From the NCBI RefSeq assembly GCF_002858935.1, contig NZ_PJRT01000005.1:372001-436000 (forward strand): 64,000 bases of DNA. Reading direction: 5' to 3'. This DNA comes from Pantoea endophytica (GTDB lineage Bacteria; Pseudomonadota; Gammaproteobacteria; Enterobacterales; Enterobacteriaceae). Positions 8,224-17,632 of the stretch are shown one piece after another. The first letter of the stretch is position 1. The number at the start of each line of letters is the position of its first letter. The translations under genes were made by a program, and so were the position numbers. The notes under the pieces were generated by a model. That model had not been told where the DNA came from. It saw only the letters and a list, made by a program, of their open reading frames with translations, and did no database searches.

Positions 8224-9543
8224 TTACTCTGAAGCGACAGAATCTAAACGGCGCAGGCGCTGCGCCTCGGGATTATGCTGCTCGCCGGGATCCAGTGGGC
8301 TGAGCAGGAAGCACCAGGAAACAATGGCGCTGATTAAGTACAACGCGGCGTAACCCCACACCACGCCCGAGGTGCCAAACAGTGCGTTGAAGGCGCCATA
8401 GAGCGCGGGGCCAAAGAAAGTGGAAAGCCCGGCAGCAAAGCAGTAAATCGCCATCGCGTTACCTTTATCTTTTGGCTGGCACAGGGAAGAGAACAGCGCG
8501 GCAGCGGGAACATAGCCGCACAAGGTGATGCCATATAAACACGCGCAGATGACGCTGAGGACAAAGCTGCCGTGGCTCCATTGCGGCACAAAATACATCA
8601 GCAACATTGAGATGCCGGAGCCGAGTCCACCAAATACTGTCAGCACTTTGCGCCAGCCGATGCGATCGCTGAGCTTGCCGACAATGGGATTAAAACTCAT
8701 GCCGACTAAACCCATGATGGTGATCAGGCTGAGGTATTCGGTTTGCGTAAATCCGATCTGCTCGGTGAAAAAGCCCGGCAGGAAAATAAAGAAGCCGAAG
8801 TAAGGCGTGGTGTTGATGATACGAACCACGGCAGCCGCGGCGATGCGCGGTTCACGCCACAAAATATCGATGCCGCCCATCAGCGTACGCGCAACGCTCT
8901 GCTGACGGTGTTGCTCATCGAGCAACGACTGATAGCCGCTGCGTTCTTTCAGCGCGATCACCATCACCAGCAATCCCAACGCGACCAGCCCAAGCGACAA
9001 CCAGAACGTGGCATATTCACCAATCAACTGTATTGAGAAGATCGCCACCAGCGATCCCAGCGTGGGCAAGCCGCCGGTAAACGCCAGCCAGAACCAACCG
9101 GTTGCTGAACCGCGCATATCGGCGGGTGCGGCGGCCTGAATCCACACCAGAAACGCATAGGCAAACATGGGGTAGGCAACGCCGCGCAAACCGTAGGTTA
9201 ACGCCAGCAAGGCCACACTATGGGAAGGCAAGGCGATGGCGAGGAACAGCACTTCAAACACAATCCAGATCACACCGCCTGCCAGCATCACTTTGCGCGG
9301 GCCAATGAGTGTGGAGAGTGAACCGGCCAGCCACGAACCGAGCGTAACGGTGACGCCGTAGAAGGCGATCACCGCCGCCGCGATATTGAGTGAGAAACCA
9401 TTTTCATGCAGGTAAGGCGCGAGATAGTTCGACTCCACGCCATCGCCAATCATAAACAGCAATACAGCGACGTAGCCCCAGGCCAGCGCGGGTGGAATAC
9501 CGAGGCGGATCAGCCACGGATGGTTTGCAGGTGATGTTGTCAT
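8224..9543 (-). CDS. MFS permease, RbtT/DalT/CsbX-like
   Basis: About 439 residues with 12 hydrophobic segments. The opening (LRLGIPPALAWGYVAVLLFM then GDGVESNYL) resembles polyol permeases of the ribitol/arabinitol type, which also carry GDGIE after helix 1. The cytoplasmic loop motif reads GPRKVML in the first half and GKLSDRIGWRKVL in the second. It is the first gene of the leftward operon and faces the ROK regulator, so it probably imports the compound handled by the GMC, SDR and M24-like proteins. ATG at 9543 is preferred; the frame extends 6 bases further to a TTG at 9549. The polyol assignment is tentative. Confidence 0.8.
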   Translation of the reverse strand: MTTSPANHPWLIRLGIPPALAWGYVAVLLFMIGDGVESNYLAPYLHENGFSLNIAAAVIAFYGVTVTLGSWLAGSLSTLIGPRKVMLAGGVIWIVFEVLFLAIALPSHSVALLALTYGLRGVAYPMFAYAFLVWIQAAAPADMRGSATGWFWLAFTGGLPTLGSLVAIFSIQLIGEYATFWLSLGLVALGLLVMVIALKERSGYQSLLDEQHRQQSVARTLMGGIDILWREPRIAAAAVVRIINTTPYFGFFIFLPGFFTEQIGFTQTEYLSLITIMGLVGMSFNPIVGKLSDRIGWRKVLTVFGGLGSGISMLLMYFVPQWSHGSFVLSVICACLYGITLCGYVPAAALFSSLCQPKDKGNAMAIYCFAAGLSTFFGPALYGAFNALFGTSGVVWGYAALYLISAIVSWCFLLSPLDPGEQHNPEAQRLRRLDSVASE

Positions 9544-9646
9544 GTTCAATGTCTCTTGAGAGGTGAGGATATTTTTTTGTTATTGGGATGAGCACGAACT
9601 TTAAGGCAACGGTAGTAAAGAGGATGGCGAAACCATCACAAAAGAC

Positions 9647-9667
9647 AGTAAACTCTGTTTAGTAAAC
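9647..9667. promoter_or_regulatory. Possible ROK operator
   Basis: AGTAAACTCTGTTTAGTAAAC just before the ROK gene contains an imperfect inverted repeat (AGTAAAC against GTTTAGT, one mismatch). ROK repressors use AT-rich palindromes in divergent promoters. The match is short, so this is only a candidate. Confidence 0.3.
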
Positions 9668-9695
9668 GGGTCGGATGGGGTGTGATGGAGACAAA

Positions 9696-10868
9696 ATGAA
9701 GCCGGTTGGTTTGAACAATTTGCAGGTGCGAAAACATAATAAGGCGCTGTTTATGTCGCTGATGTGGCGGCATAAACAACTCAGTAAATCTCAATTGGCA
9801 CACCTCAGCGGCTTAACCATTCCAGCCACCAGCAAAATTTTGCAGGCGCTGCTGGATGAAGGAAAACTGCAACACTCTGAGGCGCTAATGAGCGCTCGCG
9901 GTAACAGTAATGGCAGTTTTGCACTGCCATCCAACGGTGCCTGGACGCTGTGTTTATGCGTCAAGCCGAGCAGCATTGAACGGCAACTGGCCGATGCGCA
10001 GCTGGTAGCGCAGGGAGAATTTGAGCAAGTCGCCATCAAAGCGGAAACGCCGGAAGCATTGCTCAGTGAGATTGAGGCGGTGTGGCGGAAAACCTGCAAA
10101 CAGTGGCCGAAGCGACGCATTAATCTGGCGCTGGCAGTGCATGGTCAGGTCGATCCGGTCACCGGTGTGTCACAGCATATGCCGCAAGCCGCGTGGAAAA
10201 CGCCGTTGCAGTTAAAATTTCTGCTGGAGGAGAAGCTCGGCGTGGAAGTGCGTGTGGATAACGACTGCGTGATGCTGGCGCTGGCTGAGAAGTGGTTAAA
10301 TCGCAATGCGCTCAGCGAATTCTGCGTCATCAATGTGGATTACGGCATCGGCTCATCATTTGTGATCAACGGTGAGATTTTTCGCGGCAATTTGTACGGC
10401 AGCGGCCAAATCGGCCACACCATCATTGAGCCGAACGGTCAGCGCTGCAGTTGCGGCCGTCAGGGTTGTCTGGAAACGGTGGCCTCACTCAGCACCTTAA
10501 AACAGGCGGCTCATCAGCGCGATCCCGAAGCGCCGCAGCCCAGCAGCACGCAGTTATTGCAAGCGTGGCAAGCGGGCGAACCCTGGATTGTAGCGTGGGC
10601 ACAGCGCGCCGCCGAAGCGATTGGTATGAGCTTATATAATTTTCTCAACACGCTGAATATTAATCAGATTTGGTTATATGGTCGCAGCTGTACCTTTGGT
10701 GACAGTTGGTTGCAGACCATTGTGCGGCAGATCGATTTTAATCCCTTCGATCCGCGTGATGCGTTGAAAAGCAAAGGCACCAATGTGCATTTTGGTCAGC
10801 TGGATCGAGCGCGGCAGGTGCTGGGGATTGGTTATTTGTATGTGGAGGCGGAACCCAGTGCGGCTTGA
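9696..10868 (+). CDS. ROK-family transcriptional regulator
   Basis: A 390-residue ROK protein with an N-terminal winged helix (HKQLSKSQLAHLSGLTIPATSKILQ), followed by a sugar-kinase-like domain. The ROK zinc motif is intact: IGHTIIEPNGQRCSCG then RQGCLE, with three cysteines and the histidine. DNA-binding ROK proteins such as NagC, Mlc and XylR sense sugars or sugar phosphates. The start at 9696 is chosen for the GGAG 8 bases upstream; a frame from 9675 lacks one. It is divergent from the MFS/GMC/M24-like/SDR operon and most probably controls it, which suggests that the substrate is a sugar-like or polyol-like compound. Confidence 0.88.
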   Translation: MKPVGLNNLQVRKHNKALFMSLMWRHKQLSKSQLAHLSGLTIPATSKILQALLDEGKLQHSEALMSARGNSNGSFALPSNGAWTLCLCVKPSSIERQLADAQLVAQGEFEQVAIKAETPEALLSEIEAVWRKTCKQWPKRRINLALAVHGQVDPVTGVSQHMPQAAWKTPLQLKFLLEEKLGVEVRVDNDCVMLALAEKWLNRNALSEFCVINVDYGIGSSFVINGEIFRGNLYGSGQIGHTIIEPNGQRCSCGRQGCLETVASLSTLKQAAHQRDPEAPQPSSTQLLQAWQAGEPWIVAWAQRAAEAIGMSLYNFLNTLNINQIWLYGRSCTFGDSWLQTIVRQIDFNPFDPRDALKSKGTNVHFGQLDRARQVLGIGYLYVEAEPSAA

Positions 10869-10874
10869 GAGCGT

Positions 10875-10894
10875 GGTCGCCATAAATGGCGACC
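10875..10894. repeat. GGTCGCCA palindrome
   Basis: GGTCGCCATAAATGGCGACC lies between the convergent ends of the ROK gene and the next SDR gene. Confidence 0.85.
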
Positions 10895-10907
10895 TACAAA
10901 ATAGCTT

Positions 10908-11654
10908 TCAGACCTGCGCCATACCGCCATCGACGAACAGCTCAGCGGCGTTAATAAAGCTGGACGCATCGGACGCTAAAAACGCCACCACTTTGCCAAT
11001 TTCGCCAGGTTCGCCAAGACGACCTAACGGCACCTGCGCCGCCAGCGCATCAAACAATCCTTGCTGCTGATCTTCCGGCACCAAACCACCCAAACCTGGC
11101 GTGCGCACCGGGCCGGGACTCACAACGTTAACGCGAATACCGCGATCTTTCACATCCAGCGCCCATGAGCGGGCAAAGTTGCGCACCGCGGCTTTACTGG
11201 CGCTGTATACGCTGAATCCGGCAGTACCCTGAACCGATGTGGTGGACGAGGTGAGGATCACCGAGGCATTGTCACTCAGTAGTGGCAACGCCTTCTGCAC
11301 GGTAAACAGCACGCCGCGCACGTTGGTGCCAAAGATACGGTCAAAATGCTCTTCGGTGATGGCGCCAAGCGGCAGCATGTCGCCGCCACCGGCGTTGGCG
11401 AACAGGATATCGAGGCGGCCCGCTTGTTTGGCGATTTCTGCGTAAACGTTGTCGAGGTCGCTTAGCACCGCAGCATCAGCGCGAATACCGCTGGCGCTGG
11501 CACCGATGCTGGCGACTGCCGCATCAAGCTCCGCCTGACGACGACCGGTGATAAACACGCGTGCGCCTTGTTTCGCCAACTCCTGCGCGGATGCCAGACC
11601 AATGCCAGTTGTGCCGCCAGTTACCAATGCGATTTTGCCGTTGAGTGCGTTCAT
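10908..11654 (-). CDS. SDR-family oxidoreductase
   Basis: A 248-residue classical SDR with TGGTTGIG near residues 12-19, NAGGG in the middle and YSASK as the catalytic Tyr-Lys pair. Arginines directly after the second strand (ITGRR) favour NADP(H). The start at 11654 follows GGAGAAGCAAAC. It is divergent from a LysR-type gene, an arrangement in which the LysR protein usually controls the neighbour. It probably reduces a carbonyl compound or quinone; similar SDRs are common in enterobacteria without a known substrate. Confidence 0.85.
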   Translation of the reverse strand: MNALNGKIALVTGGTTGIGLASAQELAKQGARVFITGRRQAELDAAVASIGASASGIRADAAVLSDLDNVYAEIAKQAGRLDILFANAGGGDMLPLGAITEEHFDRIFGTNVRGVLFTVQKALPLLSDNASVILTSSTTSVQGTAGFSVYSASKAAVRNFARSWALDVKDRGIRVNVVSPGPVRTPGLGGLVPEDQQQGLFDALAAQVPLGRLGEPGEIGKVVAFLASDASSFINAAELFVDGGMAQV

Positions 11655-11801
11655 GTTTGCTTCTCCAATCGGTGATGAGGTTTTGATGACTGCCTTGCAG
11701 TGCATGAGAAGCAATCTATCTTCACGGCGTTTGCTGATAAATAGTGTAAAATCGAAATGACTATTTCTGTGTGTGGATAATTAAAGGCGGCGGAAAACAG
11801 C

Positions 11802-12707
11802 ATGGATCAGTTATTGGCGATAAAGGCCTTTGCGCGCGTCGTCGAAGCGGGCAACTTTACGCGTGCGGCGGATTCGATCGATATGCCGAATGCCACGCTG
11901 AGCAAACTGGTGCAGGAACTGGAAGCGCATCTCGGCATTCGCTTGCTGCAACGCACCACGCGGCGCGTCACGGTGACGCCAGAAGGGCGCGATTACTATG
12001 AAAAAGCGCTGCGCATCGTGCGCGATTTGGAAGATATCGACCACTCGTTTAATGCGGAAAGCGCCAAACCTGGCGGCTATCTGCGTATTGATATTGGCGG
12101 CTCAACCGCGCGCGATGTGTTGATTCCGGCGCTGCCCGATTTTATTGCCCGCTATCCGGACATTCGTATCGATCTTGGCGTTGCGGATCGCGCGGTGGAT
12201 TTGATCAGCGGTAACGTCGATTGCGTGATTCGCGGCGGTCCGCTTAGCGATTCGTCGCTGGTGGCGCGTCATTTGGGGGATGCGGAGATGATTACCTGCG
12301 CCGCGCCGGGCTATCTGAAAACCTATGGCGTACCGGCTTATCCGCAGGAGCTGAAAAATGGACATCGCGTGGTGAGCTATTTGTCACCGCAGAGCGGCAG
12401 AGCGTTTCCGTTTCGTTTTACTCAGGGCGAAGAGCAGCTTGAGATTAAGAGTGAGCATCGGATTGGCGTCAATGAAAGTAACGCGCATTTGGCGGCAGCG
12501 GTTGCGGGTTTAGGGATTATTCAGACCTTCCGCTATGCAGCGGCAGCAGATTTACAGGCAGGGAAATTGGTTGAGATTCTGGCGGCGTGGCGTCCGGGGA
12601 ATTATCCATTTCATGTGGTTTATCCGCAGAATCGTCATCTTACGCAGCGATTACGGGTATTTATCGGATGGCTGAGGGACGTGTTTCCTGAACGATTGAA
12701 CGGGTAG
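11802..12707 (+). CDS. LysR-family transcriptional regulator
   Basis: A 301-residue LTTR. The N-terminal helix-turn-helix covers LLAIKAFARVVEAGNFTRAA to NATLSKLVQELEAHLGIRLL, followed by the effector-binding domain starting near residue 90. It resembles the large PecT/AaeR-like group of LTTRs found divergent from oxidoreductases. The ATG at 11802 has only a weak ribosome binding site (GGCGGA). Its most likely target is the SDR gene 147 bases away on the other strand. No effector can be named. Confidence 0.9.
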   Translation: MDQLLAIKAFARVVEAGNFTRAADSIDMPNATLSKLVQELEAHLGIRLLQRTTRRVTVTPEGRDYYEKALRIVRDLEDIDHSFNAESAKPGGYLRIDIGGSTARDVLIPALPDFIARYPDIRIDLGVADRAVDLISGNVDCVIRGGPLSDSSLVARHLGDAEMITCAAPGYLKTYGVPAYPQELKNGHRVVSYLSPQSGRAFPFRFTQGEEQLEIKSEHRIGVNESNAHLAAAVAGLGIIQTFRYAAAADLQAGKLVEILAAWRPGNYPFHVVYPQNRHLTQRLRVFIGWLRDVFPERLNG

Positions 12708-12712
12708 AGCGG

Positions 12713-12732
12713 GATCGCCACGAATGGCGACC
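12713..12732. repeat. GGTCGCCA palindrome (imperfect)
   Basis: GATCGCCACGAATGGCGACC lies between the converging LysR and SDR genes; one arm carries an A in place of G. Confidence 0.7.
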
Positions 12733-12742
12733 CCAAAGATGA

Positions 12743-13639
12743 TTACAGCGTGCCGGTGCCGCCATCAGAGCACCACACCTGGCCGGAGGTGAAGCTGTTT
12801 TTCACATCGGCAAACGTGACGTACAGCGGGGCGATTTCAGCCGGTTGTCCCGGACGACCCAGCGGTGCGGATTCACCGAACTTCTCCACTTTCTCTTGCG
12901 GTTGTCCGCCGCTCACCTGCAGCGCGGTCCAGTATGGGCCAGGCGCAACCGCGTTGACGCGAATCTGCTTTTCACCCAGCTGTTTCGCAAGCGCTTTGGT
13001 AAACGCGACAATCGACGCTTTGGTCTGCGCATAATCCAGCAGGATCGCGCTTGGCTGATACGCCTGCACCGACGAGGTGTTGATGATGGACGATCCAGCT
13101 GGCAGATATTTCAGCGCCGCTTTGGTGATCCAGAACATCGCATAGACGTTGGTCTTAAAGGTGGCGTCAAAATCTTCAGTAGAGAGTGTCAGGATGGATT
13201 CATTAAACTGCTGACGTCCGGCGTTATTCACCAGAATATCCAATCCGCCTAGCTGCTCAGCAGCCTGATCCACCAGCTTCTGACAGAACTCTTCCGAACG
13301 AATATCACCCGGAATCGCCACCGCTTTGCGGCCTTCGGCTTCAATCAGTTTTACCACTTCTGCCGCATCAGCCTCTTCTTCCGGCAGGAAGTTGATGGCG
13401 ACATCCGCACCTTCGCGGGCATAAGCAATTGCCACGGCGCGGCCAATACCGGAGTCACCACCGGTGATCAGCGCTTTACGACCGGTCAATTTACCGGTAC
13501 CACGATAGCTGGTTTCACCATGATCGGGACGGGGATCCATTTTGCTCGCCAAACCCGGCATCGGTTGCGTCTGCTTTTTAAATGGCGGAACCGGATACGT
13601 TTCAGTAATAAGGGTTTTATTTGTGGTTTGCGATGTCAT
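12743..13639 (-). CDS. SDR-family oxidoreductase, YghA/YdaD-like (general stress)
   Basis: A 298-residue SDR with an N-terminal extension (PFKKQTQPMPGLASKMDPRP) before the Rossmann motif GGDSGIG. NNAGRQQF and the catalytic YAQTK are present, and the C-terminus is SGQVWCSDGG. The extension and these motifs are typical of E. coli YghA and Bacillus YdaD/YhdF, stress-induced dehydrogenases. The ATG at 13639 follows AAGGAGATATAT. About 250 bases upstream, on the same strand, is a KGG-repeat stress protein; the two could share stress control, though no common operator is seen. Confidence 0.87.
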   Translation of the reverse strand: MTSQTTNKTLITETYPVPPFKKQTQPMPGLASKMDPRPDHGETSYRGTGKLTGRKALITGGDSGIGRAVAIAYAREGADVAINFLPEEEADAAEVVKLIEAEGRKAVAIPGDIRSEEFCQKLVDQAAEQLGGLDILVNNAGRQQFNESILTLSTEDFDATFKTNVYAMFWITKAALKYLPAGSSIINTSSVQAYQPSAILLDYAQTKASIVAFTKALAKQLGEKQIRVNAVAPGPYWTALQVSGGQPQEKVEKFGESAPLGRPGQPAEIAPLYVTFADVKNSFTSGQVWCSDGGTGTL

Positions 13640-13887
13640 ATATATCTCCTTGTCGCATGAGGTGAATAAACTAAGCCTGGCATAAATGTGATGTTTGTCA
13701 CGTTAGAAAGTGAACAATCAGATTTATTAAGACGAAACGGTAAACGAAAGGGGGTTAAAGAGTGCAGCAGTAACGTGAGGTAATTAACAATATTTATCGA
13801 GGTGCGACTGCAGAAGGGGATAATGCTTAGGGCGTCCGTGCCCTGGCGGATTTCCAAGGTGCTATGTGCTATTTAAAACATGGTTGG

Positions 13888-14040
13888 CTACTTCTTGCCG
13901 CCTTTCTTACCTGCTTCTGATGCTTTAGCGGGGTCATCTTTGAAACTACCACCGCTTTTTTCTCCGCCTTTTTTACCGGCTTCTGATGCTTTCTTTTTAT
14001 CGTCAGCAAAATTACCGGAACCGCCTCTATGCTCAGCCAT
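13888..14040 (-). CDS. KGG-repeat stress-induced small protein (YmdF/con-10-like)
   Basis: A 50-residue hydrophilic protein, MAEHRGGSGNFADD at the start and two copies of (K/A)KASEAGKKGG with a GGSFKDDP link. This is the KGG or stress-induced bacterial acidophilic repeat motif, as in E. coli YmdF and fungal con-10. Such proteins are small, disordered and made in stationary phase or stress; their molecular role is unknown. The start at 14040 is fixed by GAGAGG about 8 bases upstream; longer frames upstream have no such site. The 248 bases between this gene and the SDR gene hold nothing else I can support. Confidence 0.85.
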   Translation of the reverse strand: MAEHRGGSGNFADDKKKASEAGKKGGEKSGGSFKDDPAKASEAGKKGGKK

Positions 14041-14156
14041 AAAACATCCTCTCGTGAGTTGTTGTTGCATGGCGGAAATAAGGGCTTCAACGCCATGCCC
14101 GTGCTGCAATTTAAGATTAGCGAGGTTCGGATTAATCACAAGCGGAGCGGAAGTGA

Positions 14157-15317
14157 TTATTTATTGCTCGCTGGCGGGATGTTAATAAAATAAGTGCCGC
14201 TATAAGGAATCGGTAAGAAATCACGAAAAATCTGCTGCAGGGTCTTTTCGGGTTCCAGGTCCGCAAACAGCTGTGGATAGAGTGTTTTAGCCATAAATTC
14301 TGTCGCCGCAATGTGCCACGGACTGAGGTAGAAATTCATCCAGATCACCGCCGAGTGACCATTTTTCAATGCTGATAATTCGCGTAAACCGTTTTGCTGC
14401 GCGGTGAGCTGTCTGAAACTGCTGAGCACGGTTTCGGGTGCCACGTCTGGCCCTAATTTCAGTAAGCCCTGCGAGGCGTTATCGCCAAAGCCGGTAGCAA
14501 AATAGTACTGCGGCTGAGCGGCAATCACACTCTCTTCACTCAGGCGACCAAACACGCCGTGCTGGGTTTTGTTGGCGATATTGTCGCCGCCCGCTGCGTT
14601 GAGTAATTCGCCGAGGCTGCCGTTGATCGCCGTCACGCAACATTCGTTACGGCGTCCAAGATGCAGTTGCAGCAGCACCGACGGTTTCGCGCCCTGATAG
14701 CTGGCTAAGCGATCATGAATCACCTGCATATGCTGCTGGTAGAAACGATTAAACGCTTCTGCCCGCGCCTGCTGATTCAGCACTTCGCCAAATATCTCCA
14801 CGCTGCGGCGGGTGTTTTTCAGCAGATGCACGCGCAGATCGATCTTCACCACCGGAATGTGCGCCGCTTTCAGCATGGTGACAAGGCGCAGGTCGGCATC
14901 ATCGTAGCGTGCCAGACTCGGCAAAATCACCACGTCCGGTTTCAGCGCCAGAATCTGCTCGGGATTGATGGCGTTCGGCCCGCCAGCACCCAGCGACGGG
15001 ATTTTCAGCATCTGGGGAAAGTGACGGGCAAAACTGTTCCAGGTTTGGCTGTCGTACTTCTTCAGATCCTGCGGCCACGCCACAATGTGCTGAAACGGAT
15101 CGCCAGGCTCCAGTAACGCCAGCGTATACAGCATGCGGCTTTCACCTAGCACGATACGCTGCGGACGATCGGGGATTTCAACGCGATTACCGTCGATATC
15201 GGTGATGGTTTTTGCCCAGGCCACGCTGTTGAGCACCAGCAGAAAACAGGCCAGTACCACCAACATCGGGCCGGACAAGCCTGGCGCACGTCGTACAAAT
15301 ATCGAATCAGAATTCAA
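14157..15317 (-). CDS. Ferri-siderophore ABC transporter substrate-binding protein
   Basis: A 386-residue periplasmic binding protein of the class III (BtuF/FhuD-like) fold: signal segment (PMLVVLACFLLVLNSVAWA), then TDIDGNRVEIPDRPQRIVLG, and later LKPDVVILPSLARY. It overlaps the end of the upstream TonB receptor by 11 bases. The likely start is TTG at 15317, because GAGG lies a few bases upstream within the receptor gene and this start supplies the basic n-region (RR) of the signal peptide; the next ATG, at 15266, gives a signal without charges. No permease or ATPase follows, so it must use a transporter encoded elsewhere. The cargo is probably the same siderophore as that of the receptor. 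Confidence 0.82.
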   Translation of the reverse strand: MNSDSIFVRRAPGLSGPMLVVLACFLLVLNSVAWAKTITDIDGNRVEIPDRPQRIVLGESRMLYTLALLEPGDPFQHIVAWPQDLKKYDSQTWNSFARHFPQMLKIPSLGAGGPNAINPEQILALKPDVVILPSLARYDDADLRLVTMLKAAHIPVVKIDLRVHLLKNTRRSVEIFGEVLNQQARAEAFNRFYQQHMQVIHDRLASYQGAKPSVLLQLHLGRRNECCVTAINGSLGELLNAAGGDNIANKTQHGVFGRLSEESVIAAQPQYYFATGFGDNASQGLLKLGPDVAPETVLSSFRQLTAQQNGLRELSALKNGHSAVIWMNFYLSPWHIAATEFMAKTLYPQLFADLEPEKTLQQIFRDFLPIPYSGTYFINIPPASNK

Positions 15318-17436
15318 CGCTGGCCTCGAGCATCAGGTTGCGGGTTTCTCCTTCACGCACGCGCAGATTGCCGCCGCTGGAGGTGTAATAATGTTTGTTG
15401 AACAGGTTATTCAGATTGAGCTTCAGCTGGGTTTTCTCGCCAAACAGCTGATTGTTCCAGGCGACAAAGCTGTCCGCCACCACATAATCGGGCAGGGTAA
15501 AGCTGTTTTCCGGATCGCCGGCGCGCGTTCCCACATAGCGCGCACCGCCGCCTACGCGTAAATCGCCCGGAATGCCGGAGATCGCCAGATTATGGCTCAG
15601 ATAGAGCGCGCCTGCGTGGCGCGGCGCATTCTGCAGGCGATTGCCGTTATTAGCCGCGTTAACACCGTCACCCACGATCTCGGCTTTGTCATAGCTGTAG
15701 TTGGCGCTGAGATCCCAGCCCGGCAGCACTTCGCCATTTAACTCAAATTCCGCGCCGCTGGAGCGCGCTTTATTGATGGCGCGCGTGGTGCCGTTAATGC
15801 TTAGCGACATATCGCGCTCGTTGATGCGATACAGCGCGACGCTGGCAAACAGCTTCGGTGAAATCTGCCACTTGCTGCCGACTTCCCATGTGGTGCCCTG
15901 TTCCGGTTTACCGACGTTGCCATCATCATCAACATCGGTCGATGGTGTGAAGGATTTACTCACGCTGGTGTAGAGCGAAACGTCCGGCGTCACTTTGTAG
16001 ATCAAACCGGCCTGCGGCAGGAATTTGTTGCCTTCGCTGTCCAGCGTTTGCACCACCGGATCAAAACCTTTCGAGGCGCGTTGCTCGTAATGCTGATAGC
16101 GTCCGCCCAGCACTGCAATCCAGTTTTCCGTCAGGCTGATGCTGTCTTTGGCATAGATTGAACGGCTGTGCGTGCGGTTGAGGTTATTGGCGTTGGCGCT
16201 GTTTTCGGTGCTGCTGTTGGTAACAGGCGACAGAATATCGTACTGCGGATCGGTGAAGTTGAAACCGGTGTTGGCTTTGCCCTGATACTGATGCGCGCGA
16301 TAGGTTTGGATCATCTCGTAATCGGTGCCCAGCACCAGATCGTGCGTCATCCCAAACACTTGCTGTGAGCCGATCACGTCCCACGAAACGTATTTGGTTT
16401 TATGGTTAAAACCGCGATTGGCATCGGCACGACGCGTCACCACGCCAGTGTTGGCATTGACCGCCGTGACGCGCACTTCATTATTATCGTATTGACGCTG
16501 GTTCCAGCCGAGCGTGACGCGCGTGCTCCAGTCATCATTAAACTGCCAGTCATAATGGGCGTTGAGGGTTTTGTTGTGGCCCCATGCATGGTTGGCTTTG
16601 TCATCCAGACGATCTTTGTAGCCCATATCCAGCGGCTTACCGTTAATGAATGCGGTGCCACGATCGTAAGGAATGTCGTACTGATAATCTGAATAGCTAA
16701 TCAGGAAGCTGGCTTGCTCACCAAACCACTGCAGCGAGGGCGCGATCAGCGTGTGCTTTTCGCTGCCGAAATTGCGCCAGTAATCCTGATTCTGTTTTTC
16801 CGCAATCAGGCGGAAGGCGAAGCCGTTGCCAAGCGGTCCGGTGACATCCACCGTGCCCGCGCCACCGCCTTCACTGGAGGTTCGGCCGCTGACTTTGCTG
16901 TGCCACTCATACTGCGGCTTTTTGCTTATCACATTGATTACGCCACCCGGATTCTGGATGCCGTACAGCAGCGATGCGGAGCCTTTCAACACTTCAACGC
17001 GCTCAGTGGTGGCATCAAAGTTCAAACCCTGGCTGCTGCGCACGCCATCGCGATAGATCGAACCATCCGAGTTGCTGCCAAAGCCGCGACGCACGAAGCC
17101 ATCTTCGGTGCCGGCCAGCGTGTTGCCTTCCGTAACGCCGCTGACAAAACGCATCGCGTCGGCAAGACTCGACGCCTGATAATCCTCCAGCTGCTGCTGC
17201 GTAACCACGCTGACCGACTGTGCCTGGTTAATGCGCGGCGTGGAAGTTTTACTGCCGATCGCGCTATTAGTGACGTTGTAACCTTGTGCGTTATCTTCCT
17301 GCGCCGAAACGGTGAGCGTGTTGCTCTCCTCTGCGGCAAAACTGCTGGTGGAAGCCCAAATGCTGACGCCGTAAATCGCAGCCAGAATGGCGGGATGGCG
17401 TTGAGATTCAAAAGCCGACGGCTTGTTGTTATTCAT
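15307..17436 (-). CDS. TonB-dependent siderophore receptor (hydroxamate-type)
   Basis: A 709-residue outer-membrane receptor. It has a signal peptide, a TonB-box-like NTLTVSAQ near residues 39-46, and a plug with QSVSVVTQQQLEDYQ, VLKGSASLLYGIQNPGGVIN and ISKKP. A 22-strand barrel ends in the aromatic residue of LEASVEF. The plug is of the FhuA/FoxA/FcuA hydroxamate type rather than the FepA type. It takes up a ferric siderophore using TonB-ExbBD energy. Fur-like sequence precedes it, and the downstream binding protein overlaps it, so the pair is one iron-regulated unit. The exact siderophore cannot be told. Confidence 0.9.
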   Translation of the reverse strand: MNNNKPSAFESQRHPAILAAIYGVSIWASTSSFAAEESNTLTVSAQEDNAQGYNVTNSAIGSKTSTPRINQAQSVSVVTQQQLEDYQASSLADAMRFVSGVTEGNTLAGTEDGFVRRGFGSNSDGSIYRDGVRSSQGLNFDATTERVEVLKGSASLLYGIQNPGGVINVISKKPQYEWHSKVSGRTSSEGGGAGTVDVTGPLGNGFAFRLIAEKQNQDYWRNFGSEKHTLIAPSLQWFGEQASFLISYSDYQYDIPYDRGTAFINGKPLDMGYKDRLDDKANHAWGHNKTLNAHYDWQFNDDWSTRVTLGWNQRQYDNNEVRVTAVNANTGVVTRRADANRGFNHKTKYVSWDVIGSQQVFGMTHDLVLGTDYEMIQTYRAHQYQGKANTGFNFTDPQYDILSPVTNSSTENSANANNLNRTHSRSIYAKDSISLTENWIAVLGGRYQHYEQRASKGFDPVVQTLDSEGNKFLPQAGLIYKVTPDVSLYTSVSKSFTPSTDVDDDGNVGKPEQGTTWEVGSKWQISPKLFASVALYRINERDMSLSINGTTRAINKARSSGAEFELNGEVLPGWDLSANYSYDKAEIVGDGVNAANNGNRLQNAPRHAGALYLSHNLAISGIPGDLRVGGGARYVGTRAGDPENSFTLPDYVVADSFVAWNNQLFGEKTQLKLNLNNLFNKHYYTSSGGNLRVREGETRNLMLEASVEF

Positions 17437-17461
17437 TCTTTATTAACCTGGTGCAATGCAA

Positions 17462-17480
17462 TTGAGAATCATTCAATCAT
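17462..17480 (-). promoter_or_regulatory. Fur-box-like site upstream of siderophore receptor
   Basis: TTGAGAATCATTCAATCAT, about 26 bases before the receptor start, resembles the Fur consensus on either strand (GATTCTCA core when read on the gene strand). A second, weaker match lies at about 17498-17516. Iron repression of the receptor is inferred. Confidence 0.55.
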
Positions 17481-17632
17481 GTTGTAATGTAGTAGTAAAT
17501 GGAAATGATTACGAAGCCGTTACATTTTTATTATCTTAAATTCATTGGCTTACATCTTAGATCTAAGTAGTAAGTGGGTAATTCACTACAAACCTTCAGT
17601 AAAACTCTGACACTTTAAAGAGCAATCAGCAG

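Noticed and set aside
13636-13857. 73-codon leftward ORF upstream of the YghA-like gene
   Set aside because: Overlaps the SDR start, has no good ribosome binding site and a composition typical of AT-rich intergenic DNA.
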